DNA from: Bartonella vinsonii subsp. vinsonii
GTDB taxonomy: Bacteria > Pseudomonadota > Alphaproteobacteria > Rhizobiales > Rhizobiaceae
Reading direction: 5' to 3'
Length of the DNA stretch: 64,000 nt
NCBI RefSeq assembly: GCF_902825235.1
Contig: NZ_CADEAJ010000008.1
Location: 1 to 64,000 of the forward strand
Shown: one piece after another, positions 26,769 to 36,764 of the stretch
Numbering within the stretch: position 1 is the first letter of the stretch
How the letters are laid out: every line of letters begins with the position of its first letter
Translations under genes and position numbers: made by a program
Notes under the pieces: generated by a model
What the model saw: only the letters and a program-made list of their open reading frames with translations
The model's database searches: none
What the model was told of the DNA's origin: nothing

Positions 26769-27926
26769 TTACTTTTTTTTATTACTGATTATTTGAGAAA
26801 AAAACAATAAAAAATCATCAATATCTTGAGATGTTGTGCCGCGTCCTATTGAAATGCGAATTGCTCCATGAGGGATATCATAGCCCATTGCTTTTAAAAC
26901 TTTATTTTGCTTTACTTTTCCCGAAGAACAAGCAGAACCTGCTGATACAGAAAAACCTGCCAAATCAAAACCAATTTGCATAGTTTCAGCTTTTATATTG
27001 CGCACAGCAAAATAAGTTGTGTTTGGCAAACGCCGAACCCGTTTGCCAAAAATTTCAACATCATGAGACAGTTTCTGTATTCCATCTTCTAATTTATTAC
27101 GTAAAAACATTAACTGTTCTCTCTCTTCTTGTGTGAAACAATCAGCCATCGCTGCTCCAAAAGCAGCAATAAGCGGCAATGCTTCTGTTCCTCCACGAAA
27201 CCCTTTTTCTTGTCCTCCTCCTACAATAAGAGGATATGGCATCAAAAGGTTCCCACATGAAACAAAAGCACCAATTCCTTTTGGCCCACCAATTTTATGT
27301 GCAGACAGTATAAAAAAATCTCCTCCCATCTGATGAATGTTAACAAAATTTTTGTCTATATATTGTGTTAAATCAACAATAAGAATGCCTCCAAAATCCC
27401 TAACGATAGCAGCTATTTCTTTTATTTGTTGAATAACCCCAGTTTCACTATTAGCAGCTTGAATTGCAACAAGAGGGAGCCCTTTTGTTTTATCGTGAAT
27501 CGCTAAGAGAGAAATTAAATTATTTTGTTGAATGAGACCATCCTGATCAACAGCAACAGTACTGATAAATTCTTTAGAAAAACGGCCCCCTTCTGCAACA
27601 GATGGATGTTCAGTAGCTCCAATGTAAAGATGAGAGAATTGAACTGTAGAGCTTCCCATATTATAAAAGGGCGTTAATAAAGTCATTGCTGCTTCAGTCG
27701 CACCAGATGTAAAGACAACATGATCTGGATGTGTATTGAGATTTTCAGCGATTTGTCGGCGCGCTTTTTGCAATAAAGCCTTAGCAGCACGACCTTCCGT
27801 ATGAACGGATGATGGATTACCAAATATCTCTAAAGCGTCCAGTAATGCTACGCGCGCCATTTTTTTGAGTGGTGTTGTCGCATTATGATCAAAATATCGA
27901 CGTTTTATAGCCATTTTACATCGCAA
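26769..27926 (-). CDS. Cysteine desulfurase, NifS/IscS-like
   Basis: A group I PLP-dependent desulfurase supplying sulfur for clusters and perhaps tRNA thiolation. The N-terminal DHNATTPL, the PLP lysine in ILSAHKIGGPKGIGA (about residue 206) and the active-site cysteine in SAGSACSSGKVKQNK (about 332) are seen. The start may be the ATG at 27914 rather than 27926, since conservation begins at MAIKRRYFDHN. It heads the SUF cluster, divergent from a hydrolase gene. Its leader contains a long hairpin followed by a T tract on its own strand. Confidence 0.93.
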   Translation of the reverse strand: MRCKMAIKRRYFDHNATTPLKKMARVALLDALEIFGNPSSVHTEGRAAKALLQKARRQIAENLNTHPDHVVFTSGATEAAMTLLTPFYNMGSSTVQFSHLYIGATEHPSVAEGGRFSKEFISTVAVDQDGLIQQNNLISLLAIHDKTKGLPLVAIQAANSETGVIQQIKEIAAIVRDFGGILIVDLTQYIDKNFVNIHQMGGDFFILSAHKIGGPKGIGAFVSCGNLLMPYPLIVGGGQEKGFRGGTEALPLIAAFGAAMADCFTQEEREQLMFLRNKLEDGIQKLSHDVEIFGKRVRRLPNTTYFAVRNIKAETMQIGFDLAGFSVSAGSACSSGKVKQNKVLKAMGYDIPHGAIRISIGRGTTSQDIDDFLLFFSQIISNKKK

Positions 27927-27950
27927 TCATTAAGCAATATCAATTGATTT

Positions 27951-27987
27951 TTAAAAAAAATAGTGCAATTTTCTTGAAAAATGCACT
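27951..27987 (-). promoter_or_regulatory. Hairpin with T tract in the leader of the SUF desulfurase gene
   Basis: At 27962-27987 two 11-12 base arms (AGTGCATTTTTC and GAAAATTGCACT on the minus strand) pair with one mismatch. On the minus strand the hairpin is followed at once by an ATTTTTTTT tract (27953-27961), about 25-35 bases before the gene's start. It looks like an intrinsic terminator standing upstream of a gene, so it could be an attenuator, the end of a short RNA, or a palindromic operator between the two divergent genes. Confidence 0.45.
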
Positions 27988-28080
27988 TAAAAAAGGATAT
28001 CTATTAATAAGTTGAAAGATTCTATGGTAAAAGTCGGCAAAGGTCAATGAGGTCCTTTACAAGCATTTAAGGAGCATTTA

Positions 28081-28761
28081 ATGCCAGAAGTTATTTTTAA
28101 TGGTCCCGCAGGCCGACTTGAAGGGCGTTATCAACCTTCACAACAAAGAAATGCACCAATTGCGATTATTTTACATCCTCATCCTCAATTTGGTGGCACA
28201 ATGAACAATAAAATTGTTTATGATCTCTTCTACATGTTCCAACAACGCGGTTTTACTACATTACGTTTTAATTTTCGTGGTATAGGCCGCAGCCAAGGTG
28301 AATTTGATTATGGAATAGGAGAACTTTCAGATGCTGCAGCTGCACTCGATTGGGTGCAAACACAACATCCTGATTCTAAAAACTGCTGGGTGGCTGGATA
28401 TTCATTTGGTGCTTGGATTGGTATGCAGCTTCTAATGCGCCGACCAGAAATTGAGGGCTTTATATCCGTTGCTCCTCAACCCAATGTTTATGATTTCTCA
28501 TTCCTTGCTCCTTGCCCCTCCTCTGGGCTGATAATTCACGGCGGTATCGACAAAGTTGCTCCCCCAAAAGATGTACAAACACTTGTAGATAAACTAAAAA
28601 CACAAAAAGGTATCACCATTACACAAGAAATAATGGAAGGTGCTAACCACTTTTTTAGTGGATGCAATAAAGAGCTTATTGAACGATGTGCACAATATTT
28701 GGATAATCATATTACAGGTGAATTTCTCTCTCCTCCCCCTGAAATACTTTCACTTGCCTAA
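28081..28761 (+). CDS. Alpha/beta-hydrolase (COG2945 type)
   Basis: A 226-residue cytoplasmic hydrolase. HPHPQFGGTMNNK (about 38-50) contains the oxyanion-hole region, the nucleophile elbow is GYSFGAWIG (Ser at about 106), and the later HGGIDKVAPP and GANHFFSG supply the acid and histidine. The start follows AAGGAG by seven bases. The substrate is unknown. It is divergent from the SUF operon. A 10-bp inverted repeat (28763-28772 with 28830-28839) lies just after the stop. Confidence 0.85.
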   Translation: MPEVIFNGPAGRLEGRYQPSQQRNAPIAIILHPHPQFGGTMNNKIVYDLFYMFQQRGFTTLRFNFRGIGRSQGEFDYGIGELSDAAAALDWVQTQHPDSKNCWVAGYSFGAWIGMQLLMRRPEIEGFISVAPQPNVYDFSFLAPCPSSGLIIHGGIDKVAPPKDVQTLVDKLKTQKGITITQEIMEGANHFFSGCNKELIERCAQYLDNHITGEFLSPPPEILSLA

Positions 28762-28762
28762 A

Positions 28763-28839
28763 AGAGCTAGAATTTGCAAAAATGAAAAAGTTATTCTGAT
28801 CATAACAAGAAAGCTCATTTTATACCATTTTCTAGCTCT
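28763..28839. repeat. Long-range 10-bp inverted repeat after the hydrolase gene
   Basis: AGAGCTAGAA at 28763-28772 is matched exactly by TTCTAGCTCT at 28830-28839, with 57 bases between. It begins two bases after the hydrolase stop. It could close a 3' end structure or be a chance repeat in AT-rich DNA. Confidence 0.4.
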
Positions 28840-29032
28840 CTTACATCCACTTGCGTTTAAAGATAAAAATAATCTTCTCTCTCAATGAAAAGCACTTTTT
28901 CCTAAAGTATAATAACTTTATTTTTATGACTAAATTTCTCATTCTCTTGTGAGAACGGTGTTATTTATGGTAGGGAAAGTGCATGAATAATCCATTGTAT
29001 AAACGAATATAATTTAATTAGGATACAAAACT

Positions 29033-30286
29033 GTGCTTGCCTTTAAATCTGATTTTTTACACATTATGAGTGAACGTGGTTTTATTCACCAAATTTCGGA
29101 TGAAAAAGGCTTAGATGATCTTTTTTCAAAAGAAGTTGTAAGTGCTTATATTGGCTTTGATCCTACAGCATCAAGTTTGCATGCTGGAAGTCTTCTTCAA
29201 ATTATGATGCTTTACTGGTTGCAAAAGACCGGTCATCGTCCCATTGCTTTGATGGGTGGAGGGACAGGATTGATCGGTGATCCCTCCTTCAAAGATGAGG
29301 CACGACGCCTTCTGACACGAGATGATATTGCTGCGAACATAGCTGGTATTAAAAAGGTATTTGCAAACTATTTAACATTTGGTGATAATAAAAACGATGC
29401 ATGCATTGTTAATAATGCTGAATGGTTATGCAATTTGAACTATTTAGAATTTTTGCGTGACATAGGAAAACATTTTTCTGTCAACCGTATGTTGTCATTT
29501 GATTCTGTGAGATTGAGACTTGAGCGTGAACATTCTTTGTCATTTCTTGAGTTTAATTATATGATCCTACAAGCTTATGACTTTGTTGAACTTTACAAGC
29601 GTTATGGATTGCGTGTGCAAATAGGTGGTTCTGATCAATGGGGCAATATTGTTAACGGAATTGAATTAGGGCATCGCTTAGAAAAAGTACAGTTATATGC
29701 ATTAACTTCCCCATTACTGACAACGTCTTCTGGTGCAAAAATGGGTAAATCATTGAACGGTGCTGTATGGCTTAATGCAGATATGCTCTCACCTTATCAA
29801 TTTTGGCAATATTGGCGTAATACAGAAGATGCTGATGTTACACGGTTTTTGAAGCTTTATACCACATTGCCGATGGATGAAATTCGAAAACTTTCTGCAT
29901 TGCAAGGAACTGAAATTAACGAAGCAAAGAAAATTCTTGCAACAGAAGTTACCGCAATGTTACATGGCCGCAATCTTGCCGATGAAGCAGCCGAAACTGC
30001 TCGTAAAACTTTTGAAGAAAAAACACTCGGGAAAAACCTTCCAACTGTTGAGATTGATGCCACAAAGTTAAAAACAGGTGTTGGAATACTCACTCTTTTA
30101 GTACAAGCAGGGCTAGCTAAATCTAACAGTGAAGCACGTCGCCATATTCAAGGTGGAGGTGTGCGTATCAATGATCAAATCATTGAAAATGAAACGCGCC
30201 TTATTATTGAAAAAGATATTGATGCGGAAGGAATCATTAAACTTTCCTTCGGTAAGAAAAAACATGTTTTAATAAAACCACTATAA
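29033..30286 (+). CDS. tyrS: Tyrosyl-tRNA synthetase
   Basis: Class I synthetase charging tRNA-Tyr. The GTG start at 29033 follows TTAGGA; an ATG at 29066 is an alternative, but residues before it ([15 protein letters not shown]) match the family. The HIGH equivalent is in [11 protein letters not shown] (about residues 43-53), GGSDQWGNI is the tyrosine and ATP region, and KMGKS (about 236-240) replaces KMSKS. An S4 RNA-binding domain fills the last 70 residues ([13 protein letters not shown]). Confidence 0.96.
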   Translation: MLAFKSDFLHIMSERGFIHQISDEKGLDDLFSKEVVSAYIGFDPTASSLHAGSLLQIMMLYWLQKTGHRPIALMGGGTGLIGDPSFKDEARRLLTRDDIAANIAGIKKVFANYLTFGDNKNDACIVNNAEWLCNLNYLEFLRDIGKHFSVNRMLSFDSVRLRLEREHSLSFLEFNYMILQAYDFVELYKRYGLRVQIGGSDQWGNIVNGIELGHRLEKVQLYALTSPLLTTSSGAKMGKSLNGAVWLNADMLSPYQFWQYWRNTEDADVTRFLKLYTTLPMDEIRKLSALQGTEINEAKKILATEVTAMLHGRNLADEAAETARKTFEEKTLGKNLPTVEIDATKLKTGVGILTLLVQAGLAKSNSEARRHIQGGGVRINDQIIENETRLIIEKDIDAEGIIKLSFGKKKHVLIKPL

Positions 30287-30396
30287 TTTTTACTCTTGTT
30301 TTCTCAATTCAATCCTTATGATATAATGCGCCGTGTAAGAGAAATAAAAGATCTTTTGCTTTACACTTGCTACATCAGAAAGAAAGACAAAAACCA

Positions 30397-30876
30397 ATGA
30401 CAAGACCGATGAAAGGCACTCTTGCTCCAGATTTTGATTTACCACGTGATGGTGGAGGGAATTTACGTCTTTCTGCTCTTCAAGGGAAAGCTGTTGTCTT
30501 ATATTTTTATCCCAAAGATGACACCAGTGGATGTACGAATGAAGCGATTGATTTTACGCGGTTGAAGACAAAATTCGATGAAATCGGGGTTGTTATTATT
30601 GGAATATCTCCAGACAATGTTAAAAAACATGATAAATTCAAAACAAAACATGGACTTGATATCATCCTTGTTTCAGATGAAGAAAAAACAACGCTTGAGG
30701 CTTACGGTGTTTGGGTTGAAAAAAGCATGTATGGGCGAAAATATATGGGGGTTGAACGAAGCACTTTTTTGATTGATGCAAGTGGGAAAATAGTAGAAGA
30801 ATGGCGCAAAGTTAGCGTTCCTGGACATGCCGATGAGGTATTTTCTGCGGCACTTGTATATAATAATGCTTTATAA
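30397..30876 (+). CDS. bcp: Peroxiredoxin, BCP type, with a single cysteine
   Basis: Thiol peroxidase that reduces hydroperoxides in the cytoplasm. The ATG at 30397 was chosen over a TTG 30 bases upstream, since the conserved N-terminus (APDFDLPRDGGG) is complete from it. The peroxidatic cysteine is in YPKDDTSGCTNEAIDF (about residue 46). It is the only cysteine in the protein; the resolving cysteine five residues later in E. coli BCP is missing, so it should work as a 1-Cys enzyme with an external thiol partner. GVERSTFLID is conserved. The gene appears to be transcribed alone. Confidence 0.93.
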   Translation: MTRPMKGTLAPDFDLPRDGGGNLRLSALQGKAVVLYFYPKDDTSGCTNEAIDFTRLKTKFDEIGVVIIGISPDNVKKHDKFKTKHGLDIILVSDEEKTTLEAYGVWVEKSMYGRKYMGVERSTFLIDASGKIVEEWRKVSVPGHADEVFSAALVYNNAL

Positions 30877-31009
30877 GTTTCTTTGTTGAAGCATTTATAA
30901 GATGGAGAGATTACACTCTGCGTTGGGGTTTAGTAAATTAGGGTATACGATCTGAAATAAACGGAGCAAACAATAAACCTAAAAAATTCTCGAAAAAGAT
31001 TGCATCTTA

Positions 31010-32138
31010 TTAATTAATATCTTCAATTTCTTGAACTTTTCCATAAATACGCTGAGCAAGTGCTGCCTCTATAAATGCGTCTAAATTGCCATTAAGTACG
31101 GATTGTGGATCAGTATTTTCAATGCCTGTGCGTAAATCTTTGACAAGTTGATAAGGTTGAAGAACATAAGATCTGATTTGATGTCCCCATCCAATTTCTG
31201 TTTTAGAAGCTTCAACGGCATTTGTTTCCTCTTCTCTCTTTTTGAGTTCTTCTTCATAAAGTCTTGCGCGTAACATAGACCATGCAGTTGCTCGATTTTT
31301 ATGCTGAGAACGCTCTGTTTGACATTGAACAACAATACCTGTTTTTATATGTGTGATGCGAACAGCGGAATCTGTCGTGTTGACATGTTGCCCTCCAGCT
31401 CCTGAGGCACGATATGTATCAATACGAACATCTGCTTCTGAAACATCAACTTCAATATTATCATCAATGACAGGGTAAACCCAAATGCTTGCAAAAGAAG
31501 TATGACGCTTCGCATTTGAATCAAACGGTGAAATACGCACCAAACGATGAACACCTGATTCTGTTTTTAACATACCATAAGCGTTATGTCCTTTTACAAG
31601 AATAGTCGCTGATTTTATTCCAGCCTCTTCTCCATCGTGAATTTCTAATAGGTCAACTTTCATTTTATGCTGTTCAGCCCAGCGCGTATACATGCGTAAC
31701 AGCATAGAAGCCCAATCTTGGCTTTCAGTTCCTCCTGCACCAGCATGAACTTCTAAATAAGTATCATTCTGATCTGCTTCTCCTGAAAGAAGTACATCAA
31801 TTTGTCTCTTATCTATCTCACTTTTAAGATTACGTATTGAGTTTTCTGCATCGGTGATAATTTCAACATCACTTTCTTCTTCGCCCATCTCAATTAATTC
31901 AATGCATTCTTCAAGTGTTTTTGTAAATGACCGAATACCATTGATTGAATCATCAAGACGCTGACGTTCGCGCATCATCTCTTGCGCTTGTTGTGCATTA
32001 TCCCAAAGCGTTGGATCTTCTGCTTTTTGATTGAGATATTCGAGACGTTTTAGTGATTGATCCCAGTCAAAGATGCCCCCTTAGCAACGTAATTGCCTTT
32101 TGGATTTCATCAACTAATGTTTCTATTTCTGCGCGCAT
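31010..32138 (-). CDS. prfB: Peptide chain release factor 2, expressed by programmed +1 frameshift
   Basis: Releases finished proteins at UGA and UAA. The coding sequence is in two frames: 23 codons from the ATG at 32138 to CTT at 32070, then after skipping one base (32069) the frame continues from GAC at 32068 to the stop at 31010, giving 375 residues. The join reads AGGGGGCATCTTTGAC, the classic site. Motifs include the decoding RISPFDSNAKRHTSFAS (SPF) and the catalytic AGGQHVN (GGQ). The gene follows mrcA and amiC in the usual Rhizobiales order. Confidence 0.95.
32067..32082 (-). promoter_or_regulatory. Programmed +1 frameshift site of prfB
   Basis: On the minus strand AGGGGG, a Shine-Dalgarno-like stimulator, stands three bases before CTT TGA C. 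When RF2 is scarce, the ribosome slips from CTT to TTT and continues in the +1 frame; when RF2 is plentiful, it terminates at the in-frame TGA (32069-32067). This is the known autoregulatory loop of RF2, read directly from the sequence. Confidence 0.95.
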
Positions 32139-32321
32139 AATTGAACACCGTAGTCTTTATTGATTCTTTCTGGTTATACTTTTTTTTAATATTTACATAA
32201 ATTCAATGCTTGTCGTAAAGGAAAGGCATGACTTCATCAACCTATTTACTGTAGCTATACTGTAAAAAACAGATAAAAATTATTTTACTCTGCTAAATCA
32301 TATCAAAGAAGATTTAACCGA

Positions 32322-34790
32322 CTAATACAGTCCACCTGTACCACTTTCAAGAGCCTTGTTGACTTGTGGAGAAGTGGTTGTTGCAGGAATCCCTTCTTGA
32401 AAAGAATTGGTACCACCAATGACCTGATATATATCAGCAGGTCCAGTTCCTGGTTTAAATGCTTCTATAATGACATCATGATCTCCTGCTTCAGCAAGCA
32501 TGCCTGTCTTACGATTAATCGGCATCAAAATCATCCCCTCTGGCATCTTAAATGGTACATCTGGCTTCCCTTTCAGAGCTTTTGCCATAAATTCACCAAA
32601 AATAGGTGCTGCCAATGAACTTCCCGTTCCATTGTATCCCAATGGTGCTGGTTGATCGTAACCAAGGAAAATACCAACGACAAGGTCAGGAGTAAATCCC
32701 ATAAACCACACATCTTTAGAATCATTGGTTGTTCCTGTTTTTGCAGCGATATGTCGATTAAGATAGTGCAAACGCGCGGCTGTACCGCGTTGAACAACGC
32801 CTTCCATCATTGATGTAATTTGATAAGCTGTCATAGGATCAAGGACTTGATCTCTCTCATCAATTAATGTGGGTTCATTTTGATTGTCCCAAGACTGAGC
32901 ATTACAATTTTCACAGAGACGATCATCATGGCGGTAAATTGTTTTTCCATAACGATCTTGAATTCTGTCTATCAAAGAAGGATGAATAGAGCGTCCTCCA
33001 TTGGCAATGACTGAATAAGCTGTAACCATTCGTAAAACCGTTGTTTCCCCGGCTCCTAAAGCCATGGGAAGATAAGGCTGTAATTTATCTACAATACCAA
33101 AACGCTCTGCATATTCGGCGACAAGAGGCATTCCCATATCATAGGCGAGCCGTATTGTCATAAGATTGCGAGAATATTCAATGCCATAGCGCAGTGTTGA
33201 AGGCCCTGCAAATGTACCACCATAATTCTTAGGTTGCCAAATTTCACCGTTATATTGGCGAATTTCGATAGGACCATCTAAAACAACCGATGCTGGTGTA
33301 TATCCATTATCAAGTGCTGCGGCATATACAAAAGGCTTAAAAGCAGAACCGGGTTGACGATAAGCTTGAGTTGCACGATTGAATTCAGAAGCTGCAAAAG
33401 AAAATCCTCCCACCATAGCAAGAACACGTCCTGTATGAGGTTCCATAGCAACAATCGCACCTTCAACCTTTGGAATTTGTTGTAAACGATAAATATTATC
33501 TGTATTTGATGCTTTTTCGACGAAAATGACATCTCCAACTTGCAGGACATGAGATAAATCCCGAACCGTTTTTCGATAGCCATTTTCTTTGACAACATTT
33601 AATGCCCATTTTGAATCAGCTTCAGACAAAATGGCCGTTTCCCGCTTCGTTGACAATAAACCTGAATCTTCATGTTGTGGTTGTAAACCAATTTCTATTT
33701 TATTAGCGTTAGTCGAAAGAACCACAGCTAAACGCCATTCAGGAACATCACTTAATCCCGTAATATTCGCAAGTTCTATGCCCCAATCATCACTCTTATC
33801 AATATGTTTATAAGCACCGCGCCATCCTTGCGAATGATCAAATTTAATTAATCCATTGTGCAAAGCGCGCCGAGCAATAAGCTGTAAAGATGGATCAAGC
33901 GTTGTGCGAATTGAAAGTCCGCCTTCGTAAAGCGTTTTTGCTCCATAGCGATGCATTAAGCGGCGACGCACTTCTTCAGTAAAATAGTCAGCAGCAAAAA
34001 CATAGCTATCGCTACCGCGCATTGTCGCTCCTAAGGGTTTTTCTTTAGCCTTTTCACCTTGTTCATGCGTTACATATCCATTTGCAACCATCCGATCTAT
34101 AACCCAATTGCGTCGATTAAGAGCGCGTTGCGTATTTTTGAAAGGGTCATAATTCGCTGGTCCTTTGGGAAGAGCAGCCAAATAAGCACATTGCTCTAAA
34201 GTAAGATCATTAACAGATTTATTAAAATAAGTTAAAGATGCTGCTGCGATACCATAAGTGCTACGGCCAAGGTAAATTTCATTGAGATAAAGCTCAAGAA
34301 TATGATCCTTTGAATAGGTCTTCTCAATACGCATTGCTAGAATAGCTTCTTTAAATTTACGTTCTAACGTTGCGTCTGAACTTAAAAGAAAATTTTTAGC
34401 AACTTGTTGTGTAATGGTTGATGCTCCCTCTGGACGTTTTCCAGAACCAATATTACGGATATTATTGATCAAAGCTCTAGAAAGGCCTTCAGGATCTAAA
34501 CCAAAATGATGATAAAAATTCTTGTCTTCAGCTGAAACAAAAGCGTCTTTAAGAAGCTTTGGTATTGACTGAATTGGTAAATAAAGGCGACGTTTTGTGG
34601 CAAATTCTGCCATAAGGCTACCATCAGAAGCGTGAACACGAGTCATCACAGGCGGTTCATAGAGCGAAAGAACTTCATAATCAGGAAGTGCACTGGTTGG
34701 CTCCTTTGCTATCACCCCCTGTATTACTGTCACTCCCAAACCAATAGTCATAACAAGACTAAGAAGATATCTAAAAAAAATCATTATCAA
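32322..34790 (-). CDS. mrcA: Penicillin-binding protein 1A (bifunctional transglycosylase/transpeptidase)
   Basis: Polymerises and cross-links peptidoglycan from the inner membrane. One N-terminal membrane anchor (about residues 4-27) precedes the GT51 domain, with EDKNFYHHFGLDPEG containing the catalytic Glu, then EGASTITQQVAKNFLL and LELYLNEIYLG. The transpeptidase domain has the nucleophile in RQPGSAFKPFVYAAA (SxxK), YSRN (SxN type) and AKTGTTNDSKDVWF (KTG). All motifs are intact over 822 residues. The start may be Met 3. The gene follows amiC after 150 bases on the same strand. Confidence 0.96.
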   Translation of the reverse strand: MIMIFFRYLLSLVMTIGLGVTVIQGVIAKEPTSALPDYEVLSLYEPPVMTRVHASDGSLMAEFATKRRLYLPIQSIPKLLKDAFVSAEDKNFYHHFGLDPEGLSRALINNIRNIGSGKRPEGASTITQQVAKNFLLSSDATLERKFKEAILAMRIEKTYSKDHILELYLNEIYLGRSTYGIAAASLTYFNKSVNDLTLEQCAYLAALPKGPANYDPFKNTQRALNRRNWVIDRMVANGYVTHEQGEKAKEKPLGATMRGSDSYVFAADYFTEEVRRRLMHRYGAKTLYEGGLSIRTTLDPSLQLIARRALHNGLIKFDHSQGWRGAYKHIDKSDDWGIELANITGLSDVPEWRLAVVLSTNANKIEIGLQPQHEDSGLLSTKRETAILSEADSKWALNVVKENGYRKTVRDLSHVLQVGDVIFVEKASNTDNIYRLQQIPKVEGAIVAMEPHTGRVLAMVGGFSFAASEFNRATQAYRQPGSAFKPFVYAAALDNGYTPASVVLDGPIEIRQYNGEIWQPKNYGGTFAGPSTLRYGIEYSRNLMTIRLAYDMGMPLVAEYAERFGIVDKLQPYLPMALGAGETTVLRMVTAYSVIANGGRSIHPSLIDRIQDRYGKTIYRHDDRLCENCNAQSWDNQNEPTLIDERDQVLDPMTAYQITSMMEGVVQRGTAARLHYLNRHIAAKTGTTNDSKDVWFMGFTPDLVVGIFLGYDQPAPLGYNGTGSSLAAPIFGEFMAKALKGKPDVPFKMPEGMILMPINRKTGMLAEAGDHDVIIEAFKPGTGPADIYQVIGGTNSFQEGIPATTTSPQVNKALESGTGGLY

Positions 34791-34940
34791 GATGGCTATC
34801 GCTTTCTTTAGAATTGATCAAATAAAATATGTTATCTCATCACCAATACCACAAGGATATCACCACTAAACTGAGATAAAGAAAAATATTTTCCGTCTTT
34901 TTCATAGAAGCACACATTGATACTCTATTTTATCACAAAT

Positions 34941-36170
34941 TTAAAGAGGCTGCATAACTTTCTGCCTATACTCGGCAAATTGCCGAATAGAATGAGTAAT
35001 AGAGTGAGCCATTTGTTGTCTCCATTGGGGATTGTTTAATAATTTTTCATCCTCTTTATTGGACAAATAACCTATCTCTATCAAGACAGAGGGTATATCT
35101 GAAGCTTTTAAAACTTGAAAATCAGCATATCGATGAGGATTATTTATAAGATTGATATTATTCTTTGATAAGCTTGAGACAACACTATTTGCAAAATTTA
35201 CCGAAAAAGCATGCGTTTCACGTCGGGTAAGATCAATCAAAATATCTGTAACTTCATGCGATTCATCTGCAGGCAAACCATCAAGAAGATCAACTTTGTT
35301 TTCATTTTCAGCTAAGGATTTTGCAATTGCATCAGATGCTTTATCTGATATCGTATATACTGTAGCACCACGAAGAGAATGCGTATTAATGGTATCTGCA
35401 TGAATAGATATAAAAAGATCAGCACCAAATTCTTGTGCTTTTTTAACTCTTTCACTTAATCTTAAAAAGACATCGGAATCACGTGTTAAAGCAACAGTAA
35501 TGTGAGAATCTTTTTTTAATTCATCTCGCAATACACGTGCAAAAGCTAATGTCACATCTTTTTCTAAAATTCCAGTAATACCTCGCGCACCACCATCAAT
35601 TCCACCATGACCAGGATCAAGAATGACACGGAAATTACGTGTTGGCATTAAGTGGGGTTGTGCATTGAGATGCGTTTTTTGTTGTTTTTCAAATATTTCA
35701 TTAAATTTTTCTTGTGTGCTTTTGCTAATATCAACCAACAGTTGCCATAAACCATTGTCTAATTTTTGTACTGTAGTTTTTTCAACAATAAAAGTGACTT
35801 TGCTTGTCAAAATAATGCGTGAAGTCTGTATATCAGAAAAACTGTAACGCACATCTGATAACATACTTGATAATGCATTCTGTTTCTTTAAAGATGTATT
35901 TTGCACGGAAAAATCCACGATAGGTAAATTGATAACTAAACGTGCAGGTTTATCCAAAATCTGCAAACGAACATTTGGCTTAGCATTAAAAACTGCAATA
36001 ATACGCGTGTGTGTATTATCACCAATAGTTCGCAAATTGACAAGTTTCAAGGAATCAGCAGCTTGGATATTTGTTTGGAACACTAAAAAAAACAATAAAA
36101 AATATGGGACGTACAAAATAACATCCCAATAGGTTGTTTTTAGCTTTGGGATAAAAATCTTTTTTATCAT
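34941..36170 (-). CDS. amiC: N-acetylmuramoyl-L-alanine amidase with AMIN domain
   Basis: Splits septal peptidoglycan during daughter-cell separation. A signal segment (about residues 17-37) leads an AMIN domain (about 40-150) that targets the protein to the septum. The amidase_3 domain then carries the zinc ligands: DPGHGGIDGGARG, EKDVTLAFA and LFISIHADT, with the catalytic Glu in VLIEIGYLSNKEDEKLL. Length of 409 residues is typical. It is divergent from rne and upstream of mrcA, the usual arrangement in Rhizobiales. Confidence 0.95.
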   Translation of the reverse strand: MIKKIFIPKLKTTYWDVILYVPYFLLFFLVFQTNIQAADSLKLVNLRTIGDNTHTRIIAVFNAKPNVRLQILDKPARLVINLPIVDFSVQNTSLKKQNALSSMLSDVRYSFSDIQTSRIILTSKVTFIVEKTTVQKLDNGLWQLLVDISKSTQEKFNEIFEKQQKTHLNAQPHLMPTRNFRVILDPGHGGIDGGARGITGILEKDVTLAFARVLRDELKKDSHITVALTRDSDVFLRLSERVKKAQEFGADLFISIHADTINTHSLRGATVYTISDKASDAIAKSLAENENKVDLLDGLPADESHEVTDILIDLTRRETHAFSVNFANSVVSSLSKNNINLINNPHRYADFQVLKASDIPSVLIEIGYLSNKEDEKLLNNPQWRQQMAHSITHSIRQFAEYRQKVMQPL

Positions 36171-36764
36171 TAAGTGAAATACTCTACATTAGTCACAATT
36201 GATCTCAACCGCATAAAAGCAATAGTTTAAATTTACTCCATATTTTTCAATAAATGATAAATCTTTGAATTTTTATACCTCTAAAAAACTAAATTAAAGC
36301 AATTCAAAGACATTATAATAGGATGCATTATATTGTTACTTGCCAAAACCATGATATCAACATAAAAGAACACTTATGCTTTCTAGCTGATAGACCATCT
36401 AAATTATCTGTTGTCCATATTAAGTTGTCTTTAGAAGATTTATTGCATATTACACATTTAGGCTTTTTATGGATAAAAATTCTTTATGTCACAAAAGCTA
36501 GAATTGCGTTATTTAAGATTCGCTGGTTCGGATATCCGAACTTTTTAAAGATTGTTTTGCCGGAGACTTACAAAATTATGAGTCATACAAAACAGATGGA
36601 GATGATGTTGAAAAATGCTGTAAATGCAGTTACGCATTTGCATCTAATATCCCATCCTGTTTTTCTGGTACCTCCCTTTTATGGCAGACAACCCTTTACC
36701 TTTGCGAACAATTATACTGTTCGTTTGAATAAAGTTGTGTATGTCGCCTTTAGGATTTTAACTT
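36171..36764. other. Long divergent region holding the rne leader
   Basis: About 590 bases between amiC and rne. A frame of 172 codons (36323-36841) is open here but runs into rne in another frame and has no family look, so it is not annotated. Two hairpins are seen: a perfect 16-base palindrome GTTCGGATATCCGAAC at 36527-36542 followed by TTTTT, and CGAACA/TGTTCG at 36705-36723. RNase E genes elsewhere have long structured leaders used for autoregulation, so a similar control is plausible. Confidence 0.5.
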
